This document shows positions 38,742 through 49,133 of a stretch of DNA of 64,000 nucleotides, one piece after another (positions within the stretch are counted from its first letter, which is position 1; the number at the start of each line of letters is the position of its first letter). The notes under the pieces were generated by a model. It did no database searches. It saw nothing but the letters and a program-made list of their open reading frames with translations, and was not told the DNA's origin. Source of the stretch: Aphis gossypii. Taxonomy: Eukaryota > Arthropoda > Insecta > Hemiptera > Aphididae. The stretch lies in assembly GCF_020184175.1 (NCBI RefSeq), contig NC_065530.1:16159260-16223259 (forward strand). The letters run 5' to 3'. A program made the translations under genes and the position numbers.

Positions 38742-41700
38742 TCGACAACAACAAAAATTACATAAAATATGTTTATTAGTTATTACATATTATACTTATA
38801 GTTGTATAGATTATGTACATTATACATAGATTGCTTGTTTTATAGATTTGCATTATTATTATTTTATTATGCCATTGTGGTTGAAAATAGTATAATTGAG
38901 CAATGTGTAAATGAGTGTGTTGTGACAGTGTGACACACAACTTGTGATTCGTGAAAAACAAAAGATACACAAATACAAGACGTAATTTTTGTCTTTATAG
39001 ATAATGATGCCAGTACATTACCTAGCAATAAAGTATATATAACCGATCGAGATATCTTGCATATTGTTTTTTTTTTTTATAGGTTTAAATAAATTAAAAT
39101 AAAATAATTTGTTTGTATTATACATTTTTATTAACCAATGTGTACCTAACGCACAACAATGCTATACATATTATATTTTATTACCTTTTTTCTTATTTTA
39201 TAAAAGAAAATTACGGTACATATATATTAATCAACATTGTTTGAAGTACATCATATTATATAATTGAAATACAAAATAAACTAATAATTAAATTAACAAT
39301 TAAAGTTTATTAAAATATAGATAGGTACATAGTATTAATTATAGAGCTAACGACCACAGTTGATGAAGTTACCTAAACATAAAATACAAATATTATACAA
39401 TCTTTTAAAACTTAAAAATGATTGTTTCAAATGGCTGAACTTTGATTTTTTTCAACATATTTAAACGTCACTTATGCTTATTAATCTGTCTATGTACTTA
39501 TACACTTGTTTTAAAATTTATTATTATCAAAGGTTTTCAATAAAAAATTGAACGCGTTTTTTATTTTCTTGTTGTTATAATATATAAATAGGTAATACTT
39601 TGATTGATCATCGTTTATTATTAATACTGTCATTTATACACTTTAAAATATATAGTTGTATTCATTTCAAAAAACGTTGTACCTACCTGTTGTGGTTATT
39701 TGTTTGTACGGTTCACTTGACCATTTCGTGTGTTTTGACAGCGCCATATTTATTTACATTAATTAAATGTATATATTTTATAATAATTACATTTAACAAA
39801 ATCGTATGTTAATTAAAAATTTAATAGCAAGTATTTGTACGAGCCAAACAAACTTAAATGTGTTGTTTTTCTTTTGTTTTAGAGTGGTTAAATTATTTGA
39901 ACCCACCCTTCATAAAATTCCACTAAATCTCCACCTATGATGACGGTACGCGGCTTAGTAATAAAGTCAAAAGTCTGTATCATATAACCATTGTTACATC
40001 GCCCGTCGTTCGGGACGCACAACAAAGTCAATAGCTGGTGAGCTTATATTATATTCGGTGTGTATATATATAGTGTATATTCCATTACGTGAGTACAATA
40101 TTTACAGCACGAAACGCCCAAGCACACTGAAAAAATGACTGCGTAACTGGCACTCAGAAATAATAATGGCCAATAGAATATATTATTATAACAATAATAT
40201 GATAACGTATAATATTCTTTTAGGAAGAGCCATCACGCGCGTCTATATTCGCCACGCTTACGTATTTTCTGTTAAGAAACTCGTAGCATAATAATATATT
40301 TTATTTATCGTACTTCCAGACCAATAGTAATGGCAATACTATTATTATTATTTTGTTATTCGCCTGCCACCGTTACCGCACCACACCACTTCACCTGCAC
40401 CATCGACAACCTAAGAGCAAAGTTGTTTTTGATTTATCGTCTTGAGTTTTTCCATCTAGTCACTAAGTTGATAATATGTAATACATACAACTAAAAAACA
40501 ACGTACGAACAAAAAATATTATTTTCATATTTTTCAAAAAAAAAAAAAAAACAAAGGTTGACACTAATATTATACGTTTATATTAACTATTGTGTTTAAA
40601 AATCTAATCAAAATTCAGAATGTCGAAAAATATTCATAAAAATAGTTCTTACACTGTACAAGTATAACGTCTTATTGACTAAAATACGTGTAGTAAATAA
40701 TAATTGCCGAACGAAATTCAAATAATTCTACGAATTTTAACCATTCAATAGTTTCTGAAAAAAATCAATTTCTCGTGAATTATAACTTTGTACTTAAAAA
40801 CGTTTTCTAAAATGATTTTAAAATAATACTAGATTGGCTTGAATCTTAATTAGTTTCAATTAATAACTTCAATCTTATTCGTAATTATTTTTTTTCCGTT
40901 TAAGTACAGTTGTCGAATGCTATCTACATTCGATATAATTATTTATACATTTTTGTTTTTTCATACTATTTTTATACTTTTACATTTTGTTATAATTGAA
41001 TTTTAAATGTTTATATTATGTTAAGTTTTTGACAAATGTGTGCATATTCATTGTTAGGTTGGTTATACTATGTTTATTTGAAATAAGTATTTTAAGTTGA
41101 ATTAAATAAAAACATTGTTTTTATTAATGAAGCTTATGTTATAAGTTCTTAAAGCGATTTAAGTATATATTTAGGTATGTCTTAAATCGTGGTTCTTAAT
41201 AATATATTAATTATCATTTATCAATATAATAAAATTATTACTATAAAATTAAATGCTGTGGATGAAATTTGAGGTAATGAATAAAATAGAGTAAAAAATT
41301 ATTGTTAGTTAAGGACTTCACTATTTAGGCTTTATTAAACTATAGATACATATTATTGAGTATTTTATATATTGTAATTTTAACTTGAAATTATTGCTAA
41401 CAAAACGTTTTAATTCATTTATAAATATTGTAGTTTATTTCTAAAATATATTAAAATTAGTTTACAAATACGTTTTTCTGATTAGGTATTTATATTTTTT
41501 AAAAAATTTTTATGGAATGACATTATTATATACTTGATTACATATAAAAATGTATTTTTATGAACTATTATAAAATTTCTATTATAGGTAAATGATGAAT
41601 TTAAAAATCATACATTTTTTAAAGGTTTGATTATGATGAAAATTCGCCGTCATGATATCTACATTATATTATACGAAATTGTGTACACCGTTAACTCATC

Positions 41701-42060
41701 GGAAGTAACTATTATCGGATAATAATATATATATGAGGTATTGTCGTATTGAGGTTTAAATACTATACGGTAGTTAATATGTATTGTTTTTAAGGATCAT
41801 TAGATATTTACCTAAAACACGATTATGAATTAAGTTAAATCACCATGAATTTAGTCACTTAACCCACCACCGATATCCAGTAGGTACTAATCGGTTTTCG
41901 TAGGCACCAGTTTTTGCTCTGTCGTAGTCCGTGATTCCAAGTGGGTGGTCTGAGTACGTTGATAATACAGTCGGCTTTAATCTAAATGAAAAAAATATAA
42001 TACGAAGAGGACACACTTGTAACTTTCGAAGCTGTTGAATTAATTCTTATTTTATGTACA

Positions 42061-42091
42061 AAACCCACGAGTGGGTTTAGGGTTAGGGTTT
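42061..42091. repeat. 8-bp hairpin followed by TTTAGGGTTAGGGTTT
   Basis: AAACCCAC-GA-GTGGGTTT forms a perfect hairpin at 42061-42078 and runs into two TTAGGG-like units. Insect telomeres are normally TTAGG, so this is a chance or relic match rather than an arthropod telomere. A (TG)n tract follows at 42311-42329. Confidence 0.6.
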
Positions 42092-42310
42092 TATTTTATT
42101 GATACTCAACAGCATAACAAGTTTTTGTTCTAATATCACTCTACAAAAAATGTACATTATTACTTTCCACAGTTATTTTTTTTTCTTAATGTTCGTGTTT
42201 ACACTTCATACTAAATTAATTTATGAATATAAAGTACTTTTTGCGGCTAATATTGCAGATGTAGGGTGTTTATTTCGGGGTTCCACGCGCACGCGTGGGT
42301 GATGTGTATT

Positions 42311-42329
42311 TGTGTGTGTGTGTGTGTGT
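42311..42329. repeat. (TG)n microsatellite
   Basis: Clean TG dinucleotide run of 19 bases. Confidence 0.9.
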
Positions 42330-42819
42330 TTACAGTCTGTTTTAAAAGTCCCATTTTACCCTAATTATTTTCGTGGAAAATAAATTGATCTAATTGCGAT
42401 TTTTCGACGAAAAATCTTTATGAAAAATAAGGAATTCCATGAAATTGAATTTTTTTTTGTAGATGATTATTGTCTCGAAACACCGCTTTTAAACATATTA
42501 ATTTAAGTGTCACGTTATCAAAGAATTACTCTGGGCATTGTGATACAGGGTTCCGAGGCATGCTGTTACATTGCGTATAATATACACTTAATACCCTCAT
42601 AGACTTAGTCGAAATACGACCATATAATATTCAACATGCACTATTATAATATATAATATTATGTTGAAGGAATTCGGAGTTGTCGGTAATTTTAATAATA
42701 AAATAATGTCTTATATTTGTATGCATAATATAATGGAATGTATGTATCAAAGTAATATAATTTGTTATAAAGTTGATCGGTTGTACTTATTTTGTGTGTG
42801 CACTGTGCACTAAGAAAAT

Positions 42820-43106
42820 CAGAAAAATAGCCACTGCTTCAAAGTGCAATGTCAGGTTTACCATGTTACAAGCAGTCTTCTTATATATATCGCTCTGATG
42901 ACCATACATTTTTGCAGATTTATTTTATTGCTTATCCTAAAACACAAGTATCTACAGGATGGAACATAAATTCAAGAGAGCCTCTCGACAGCGTACTAAT
43001 AAGATCATTACAAACATATATGTTACATACTCATAATAGACATGTACAATCTTTTAAAACAGCTATTGAAACCGTTCCTACTAATGTTCCAGACTATAAA
43101 ATCTAA
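42820..43106 (+). pseudogene. Helitron replicase-helicase N-terminal fragment
   Basis: Two adjoining frames, broken once near 42880-42895, give HCFKVQCQVYHVTSSLL and then DDHTFLQIYF ... SLQTYMLHTHNRHVQSFKTA and VPTNVPDYKI. The order F-K-V-Q-G-Q-V-Y-H, then F-L-Q-I-Y-F, then L-Q-ML--N-YV--FK-A-E, then DYKI is that of the N-terminal region of animal Helitron proteins (the PIF1-like helicase elements of aphids and other insects). Only about 95 codons remain of a protein normally above 1,000 residues. The rolling-circle HUH site and the helicase domain are absent. The ATG at 42849 is an accident of the second frame. Helitron termini were not recognised. Confidence 0.7.
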
Positions 43107-43379
43107 CACAATAGGTACACAGAAAAAAAACAATACAGTTATTTACACTTTAAGAATGGTAGACTACATAATAATATTATAATTGCTATAGGGATTGGCT
43201 TTAAGGTTAGTCAGATTTACTAAAACATTATGGACGAGTCATTATAGTTATTTTAACTGTAATAATATGCTGTGAGTTTTCCTATATATTTTGCAATGCT
43301 GATTATTTTTTTTATTTATTTTACTCGAATAACATTTTTAGTTATGTTAACTAAAATGCATAGTTACACTGCAAGAGTA

Positions 43380-43570
43380 GTGTTTTTTAGTCGATTCTAT
43401 ACCCCTCGCAAATCCTGCAAATCCTTCTACCCCGCCCAGCCTATAGCACTATGCTATCACATACGTATTTGGCCATGCTCGGGCTCGGTCTCTTCCCTAC
43501 CATCAATGCCTATCACTTACCCCCTACCCTCCAGTCCTTAAAAAATCTGCACACTGCCACGACTACTCTC
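43380..43570. other. C-rich block of unknown origin
   Basis: The plus strand is strongly pyrimidine-biased here (runs such as CTACCCCGCCCAGCC and TTACCCCCTACCCTCC), unlike everything around it. The open frame 43272-43541 crosses it but matches nothing I know. It may be part of a decayed transposable element. Confidence 0.5.
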
Positions 43571-44278
43571 CATTCCATGTGTCATGTCGTGATAGAACAT
43601 ACATAAGTAATTATTTCCGATACCTCATTATCTCCTTTCGATATGAAATATGGTTATTTAATACCACTAAGTATTTATGAGTATTAAGTAGTAGTGTTTA
43701 GGAGGATTTTAATTCACAAGCCCCTAGCGGACTGTGCAATCTTACAGAAAATATAGTTTATAAATAGGGTAGATAGAATGTAGTATACATTTAATGCATG
43801 CTTGGTGAATATAATATACGAGGCTATATAACATGTATACAATACATGTACACTACAGATAAGATTATTTTTTTTTTTTGGTTTATGTATACAACTCAAA
43901 AGTATAAAAATATAACGATGGTAATTTTCAAAAAAAAAAACATTGGTTTGAAGTGCAAACTCAAGATATACACACATAAATTACAATTTTTTTTTTTATT
44001 TTTTTTTTAATTGAACCGCTAGGGGTTTTAATTAAAATTTCTATGTACTATCTCATATTCATCTTAGTGAATTGTGTTCTGTAGTTTTCATTACCACACT
44101 ATATTATACAACATAATATATAATATTAATGACCTACATAATAATTTTATAGAATAGTTATGTATTAATTTCTTTTATAAATTATAATTGCCGTAAGTTT
44201 AAGTGGAAAAATCGATCCAGACATGGTTCGCAAACTTTCATTCAATAAGTCCATTCGTGCAGTACAAACTTTGCATAA

Positions 44279-44339
44279 TCGACTATTGTTGTGTATGGTT
44301 TTAAACATAGTCGAATTTTACACGACTTTAAACCATACA
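44279..44339. repeat. two overlapping, mutually exclusive stem-loops
   Basis: Stem A pairs TCGACTAT (44279-44286) with ATAGTCGA (44307-44314). Stem B pairs TGTATGGTTT (44292-44301) with AAACCATACA (44330-44339). The left arm of B lies in the loop of A, so the two cannot form as simple hairpins at the same time. No transcript is known. Confidence 0.75.
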
Positions 44340-44739
44340 TATAAATTTGGAAAATCATTTTACATTATAATTTGTTTTCGTTATTCCATTGGTTAAGCTT
44401 TTAAGGATTACAGTCGATGGATTTTTTTGTACACCAATATATCTTGTTTTTTAAACAATCAATGACTGCGATAAAATAATTAAGCTCAGTTCTTTATTCT
44501 TTTTGTGTCTGGATTGCATGTTTTATTGAATATTATTTATGATAAGTTTGATTATATGTTATTTGACAATATGGATTTATTCCGTTTACAAAAGATACTT
44601 TTTCCTTCGAGAATCTAGAAACGTATACATTAGTTAATCAATATATTATTATCTAGAAATAATTATTCACACGATTAATTTGTATTGCTTTTTTTATTAT
44701 TATTATTAATTATAAGTAGTATAAATATACCGTTCCTAG

Positions 44740-44991
44740 CATAGTCCTAATACCTCACAAAAAGATCACACAACTATTTTTAAATCAATCTTACATATTT
44801 CGATCATAAACCAATACTTTTTACAATTAAATCATAAAAAAAATCATACTATTGAATTTAACATAATATTCCGTTCCCGAAACTTTTTTAAAATTAATTT
44901 ATCAGAAAACATTAGTAAATTAAATTTATCACATTTTGATCACAAAACAAAAGCAATATTCCTAAAAATATTTCACAAAATTAAGCTGTAG
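44740..44991 (+). other. 83-codon AT-rich open stretch without a start
   Basis: The plus strand is open from just after a TAG at 44737-44739 to TAG at 44989-44991, with no ATG near its beginning. It reads for example FRSRNFFKINLSENISKLNL. In such AT-rich DNA an 83-codon frame is uncommon. Its Lys/Asn/Ile-rich composition resembles that of the degenerate coding remnants at 45.6-47.8 kb. It could be another foreign remnant or simply chance. Confidence 0.2.
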
Positions 44992-45169
44992 TACCTATAT
45001 CATTAGGTGCTTTAGACCTTTTAAATTATGAAGTGGGTTTAAATTATTTTTTCTCCCCAAATAGTTATCGCATATTGTAAATGTGATTGAATTAGAGCTG
45101 AGTACCTACACAGATTTTTTAAAACTATATTCTATTGCTACATTAAACACTTTTATTTAGTGTTTGATT

Positions 45170-45420
45170 TTTGATTTGTAAGACAATCCTAAAGAATCTT
45201 TTTTTTTCTAATTAATTTATTGCGTATTTTTATAGAAGTAATAATTCCTTTTGTAATCGAAGGATTACACATTTTTTTCGACAATGTTGTTTTATTAAGA
45301 TTTAGATTACGATTATTATTAGTATTATTTTTGTAAGAGAAACATCTCTTGAAAATAATAGGTATAATTTTAAAAATAAATCGTACAGTAAAGGGTTAAA
45401 TTTTTCTGTATACATATTTA
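45170..45420 (-). pseudogene. non-LTR retrotransposon ORF2 fragment
   Basis: Reading the minus strand, one frame from 45416 gives TEKFNPLLYDLFLKLYLLFS and VSLTK. After a shift the next frame gives NPSITKGIITSIKIRNKLIR and ends at a TAG near 45188. The phrase corresponds to the linker before the reverse-transcriptase domain of LINE ORF2 proteins, which commonly contains 'F-PL-K ... KPWIT-GI--SIK-RNKLY-K'. The conserved Trp is replaced here by Ser. The copy is short and broken. It lies about 220 bases downstream (minus-strand sense) of the adenosine deaminase remnant. The hairpin at 45252-45269 falls inside it. Confidence 0.55.
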
Positions 45421-45639
45421 TTTAAATAAATTCCTATACAATATTTAATTCTACAATTATTATTTATATTTATTGATGATAAAGACCATGTTTTATAATT
45501 TTTTTTAAGATAATATAATGCAAAATTTCATTTTTGTGGGTTACGTTACTTGGCCTTTCCACCATCGAATTATTATTTTAAAAAAATTTACTAGTCTTGA
45601 ACGTGTTAAAAATAACTAATTTAATTTTAATATTAAAAA

Positions 45640-46973
45640 AAATAAAAACAATATATATTTAAAAAAAAATTTTAATTCTATCATTATTGAATTTATGTTC
45701 AAACTCAATAAATTTGTTGTCTAAAATAATCAGTTGTTCTTTTTTATCTTTTTCATTTAAAAAACTATAAAGTATTCCATTGTATATTACATCTTTTAAT
45801 TATGAAAAAGTTAAATTAAATTTTTCATTAAAAAATAATATTGTTCTGATAATGTTGTCCATAAAATACCAGGATCGTCACTTGATAAAACAACAGGAAC
45901 ATCATTATACATATAAAGTTTTATAGGATTGGTTTTATTCCTAATAAAAAATCATTACTTGATAAGTTTATTTCTACTGCAATTTTTTTATCTCGCATTT
46001 TTTTCATTATATTAATTGGACCTTGTTCATATATTATATCAATACCATGACCTATTCTATCAGCAATATTTATAGCACTACGGATATGATTTAAATTTTC
46101 TGGTTTAGTTATTTTTGTAGTAAGTTCTCTAGCATGTAAAGATACTTTTAAATTAAACATATCTTTAAAATATTTAATAATTTTAATCTGTGTATCATAA
46201 TATATAAATGAATATTTATTATCTTCTTGATTTACAATATTAATACCTACTACTTTTTCTGATTTATTGTATATTTTTGATGCATAGTAAATTTGGTCAA
46301 AAAATAAGTATGGATTTAAAATTCTGTTTAGTGAAAATAAGATAAGTATTTTACGGTAAAATTATTATCACTTTTATTAAAATTATTTATTGTTTTTATT
46401 GCTTGATAAATATTAGATTGTTTTACGCTGTCATTATCAAAAATTGAAATTAAAAGATTAATATTATTAAAATCAAATGATATATTTTTTGAATAATCTA
46501 ATTTTATAAAATAATGTATAGCTAACATAAATTCTATGTATTGTACATTCTCATTTATAGCGCATGATTTTAAAATCAATAAGGCTTCTTTTTTACAATC
46601 TATAGGAAGTTTTATATAATTAAAATATCAAAAACATTTTTTAAATTTCCGTTTTCAAATTTATAATTTAATATCGACCATCTTTTACGCATTTCATTGT
46701 ATGTATTTATATCCAAGTCTTTAAAAGATTTACAATTATTAGAATAATTTTTTCTTACTTGAAATGTACTATTATCTATACAATAATTTAATTTATTATA
46801 AATATTTACATAATCTTTAAAAAATAAAGCTCCTGATAAATGATTATGCAAATCTCCACCTTTTGGAATTAGATTCATAAATATCATTAATTCTGAAGAA
46901 CTGTCTGCATTAAATCCATAAGAATATGTTATTGAAAAAATATTATAAATAAATTCAACGTTTTAAAATTTAT
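45640..46973 (-). pseudogene. bacterial-type adenosine deaminase, frameshifted remnant (probable horizontal transfer)
   Basis: Read on the minus strand in successive frames, this about 440-codon stretch is an adenosine deaminase, the zinc enzyme that converts adenosine to inosine. Visible in order: a hydrophobic leader (NLFIIFF...SITYSYG, 46965-46915), PKGGDLHNHLSGA with the zinc-binding H-x-H (near 46860), KKEALLILKSCAINENVQY, VVGINIVNQED, SLHARELT (near 46130; the HAGE catalytic Glu is kept but Gly is Arg), RIGHGIDI, VEINLSSN, VPVVLSSDDPG (near 45880), and LKDVIYNG with a C-terminal FEHKFNND. PKGGDLHNHLSG is the form of bacterial secreted ADAs; animal ADA1 has VELHVHLDG and ADGFs have MPKGxxLHxH. 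Lesions: frame breaks near 46937, 46624, 46336, 45934 and 45832, an in-frame TAA at 45800-45802, and ATA (46971-46973) where an ATG would be expected. The flanks are insect-like. It is non-functional as written; the donor is unknown. Confidence 0.85.
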
Positions 46974-47031
46974 TTGTAATTAAAAATGAAAAAAACAATA
47001 ATTGTAAATTATAAAAACGAATATTTTTTTT

Positions 47032-47304
47032 ATGTTAAAAGGGGAGAGTGCCTACGAGACTACTGATGACTTCTGTGTACGGATTGAGTGTGAATTAAAT
47101 TATACTCTTCGACCGTATTTAATGACTATAGTTTATTATAATAAAATAATTATTCTAGAACACTCGATAAACGGAATATTACATCACACGATATCTACGG
47201 ATATCCTCAGTAACAAAACAACATGGATGTGTATACCTAATCAAATGTTTGTTGACCTACACCTATTTCTAAATACATTTATTTTAATGCTATTACGATG
47301 TTAA
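47032..47304 (+). CDS. 90-residue ORF between two coding remnants, unknown (low confidence)
   Basis: The frame runs from ATG to TAA and begins GESAYETTDDFCVRIECELN after the first residues MLK. The opening third is less AT-rich than its neighbours; the rest looks composition-driven. It lies on the strand opposite the adenosine deaminase remnant and contains GTATACCTA-type words typical of the host DNA. No family recognised. It may be a repeat fragment. Confidence 0.2.
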   Translation: MLKGESAYETTDDFCVRIECELNYTLRPYLMTIVYYNKIIILEHSINGILHHTISTDILSNKTTWMCIPNQMFVDLHLFLNTFILMLLRC

Positions 47305-47305
47305 T

Positions 47306-47840
47306 TTAATATATAAAAAAAGTTCTAAGCAAAAATATATTTGTATTGGTAAGGGACCCTAAGCAAACATTTAAATTATAATCATATTCGGAAACAACAC
47401 TGTATTTTATACAATCTTCTTTAATTTGTTTATCTAAAATAGTTAAATGGGCACTAATATTATTTATTTTTACATGTACATTTTTTTGGAATCTGATAAA
47501 ATACGGACTTTATTATTAATGTAATCTCCTAAAACTTCATAAGTTTAATTTGAATTGCGTACAAGGGTCTTAAAAATAAAATATTTTTTTGGAAAAATCT
47601 TATGGTAAATTTGGATCTCAGGAATGATAATCTGTGTAGTTCTTTATCATTATTTTTAAAATCCATATTTATATTTTATTTTTTATCAAAATTTACCAAC
47701 TCAATTTTTGAATGTTTACATTTGGTTAATTCAAATTATTGTCTTATAAATATAAACGAAAATATAAAACATATTGGTATATAATACAACTAATAACGAT
47801 TCTGAATTATTACCACTTTCCAATAAACGGAAAATCTAAA
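47306..47840 (-). pseudogene. unidentified degenerate coding sequence near the ADA remnant
   Basis: On the minus strand, about 170 codons of protein-like text appear in shifting frames. In order: RLLESGNNSESLLVVLYTNM, FELTKCKHSKIELVNFDKK, then a TAA (near 47676), then NNDKELHRLSFLRSKFTIRF, TYEVLGDYINNKVRILSDSK, VHVKINNISAHLTILDKQIK, and SVVSEYDYNLNVCLGSLTNT before a final TAA at 47306-47308. The frame breaks near 47484 (A7 run) and 47545 (A3 run) are each bridged by one base, as in the adenosine deaminase remnant. Codon use is equally AT- and Lys/Asn/Ile-rich. I recognise no family. Its closeness (333 bases), shared strand and shared decay suggest a common foreign origin, but this is inference. 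Confidence 0.5.
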
Positions 47841-48860
47841 GGTGTTTTGGAGTATTACTCAATGTATCTACTCTATAAACGAGTATTTTATATGTTAAGG
47901 AGTAAACGTTATTAATAATATTATATTTGCGGAATGTGGACAATCAAAAATATTATGTATTAAATACATTGGTTATTTTATAAAATTATATTTTCAAGAA
48001 GAACATCACTTATAAGTTAGAATACAACTATTGTACTACATAATATGCAACGATATACATTTTAAAGGTTTATTAATTATTTATTTATTCATAGGAATAT
48101 TACAGATATTAGAAAAAAAAGAGATTGTAAGATTGTTCTAAACAATAATTTTATAATCATTAAAAATAAGTTAATATTATTCAATTTAATTACATAGGGG
48201 CTGTGCTCCCCTTGTATTTATTTTCACTTTATTCGAAAAATTTAAAGACGTGATCATAAAACAAATATTTTACATATGTATTTAATTTTTTGTTAATTAT
48301 CTCTCGTGTTTTAAGATATTTCTGTGTATACCATTGGAACAGTGCCAATGTATAAGTCACAATTCACCGACTTATAATAAAACAAACCTTAATTAGTTGT
48401 AACTATACAACATAAAATTTATATTAGTTCAATTATTAAATAAAAAAATGGTGATATACCTTAGTATTCTTATTGTCAATAAACATTTATGAATTATATA
48501 TTTATTAACAACGAAATATTTAAATATTTCGTCTTATATTATGTAACTGTTCGTTTTTTTCTACCAATAGTCCCGAACATTATCAACCTCATCTACTCTT
48601 CAAGAAATTCGTAATCACTTTATTTCAGATGTACAAACATTTCAAATAAATTATGTATTATTCAAGAATACACATATATTTATATTGTGTTATATACTTA
48701 TATTGTTTATGTCAACATAATACATATTGTTATATATATATATATTATATTTGGCAGGTTATATGCGTAAAATGTTTCATATTATTTTATTTTCAGTTAC
48801 AAGTTTTGTCCATTTAGCGAAAGTGGTCATCATTTATATATTTTGAACGGTTATAAACAG
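47841..48860. other. AT-rich DNA, nothing recognised
   Basis: Insect-like AT-rich sequence with no coding or RNA signal. Confidence 0.6.
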
Positions 48861-49133
48861 TTATACAATTGTCAAAATGTTACATTGTCCATTTGTTCGT
48901 AAATGGATTTCATTTTGATTAAATTGAAAAATAAAACTCTCGTTTTCTTGTATTAATCGGTCTTTATCATTATTGTATAATATTTCAAATGCGATCGCTT
49001 TCAAAAACGTCTGCCGAAGTCTACGATAAGCCGCACATAGGTTATATAGATAGGTACTGTTGACCACGATTGACGATTGTTTCATGATACAAATTTTCGT
49101 GGTTTCCGAAACAAACACCACGCCGAGCCGCAT
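48861..49133 (-). CDS. 90-residue ORF, unknown protein
   Basis: A clean frame starts at ATG (49131-49133) directly after an in-frame TAA, in good context (A at -3), and ends in TAA at 48861-48863. The protein begins MRLGVVFVSETTKICIMKQS and has a basic, Tyr/Leu-rich middle (NLCAAYRRLRQTFLKAIAFE) and a Gln/Asn/Glu-rich end. There is no signal peptide, membrane segment or motif that I can name. Base composition is less AT-rich than the flanks. There are no nearby splice sites and no clear polyadenylation signal. It could be a small intronless gene, an exon or a repeat-derived frame. Confidence 0.3.
   Translation of the reverse strand: MRLGVVFVSETTKICIMKQSSIVVNSTYLYNLCAAYRRLRQTFLKAIAFEILYNNDKDRLIQENESFIFQFNQNEIHLRTNGQCNILTIV

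Larger units (their letters stand above)
35853..42060. other. AT-rich DNA with hairpins, no supported gene
   Basis: Besides the palindromes listed separately I see no gene. A GC-richer patch at 39.93-40.45 kb has a minus-strand ATGGTGCAG|GTGAAG that resembles a start exon with a donor, but it is too short to support. Frames at 38776-38970 and 39600-39812 show no motif. Confidence 0.5.
43107..44739. other. AT-rich DNA, no gene seen
   Basis: It holds the C-rich block at 43380-43570 and the overlapping hairpins at 44279-44339, and is otherwise unremarkable. The opposite-strand frames at 43714-44010 are AT- and poly-T-driven. Confidence 0.5.

Noticed and set aside
45252..45269. TGTAATC-GAAG-GATTACA hairpin, with a T run seven bases beyond its plus-strand end, resembling a bacterial terminator
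   Set aside because: It falls inside the minus-strand LINE ORF2 fragment and points the wrong way for the adenosine deaminase remnant.
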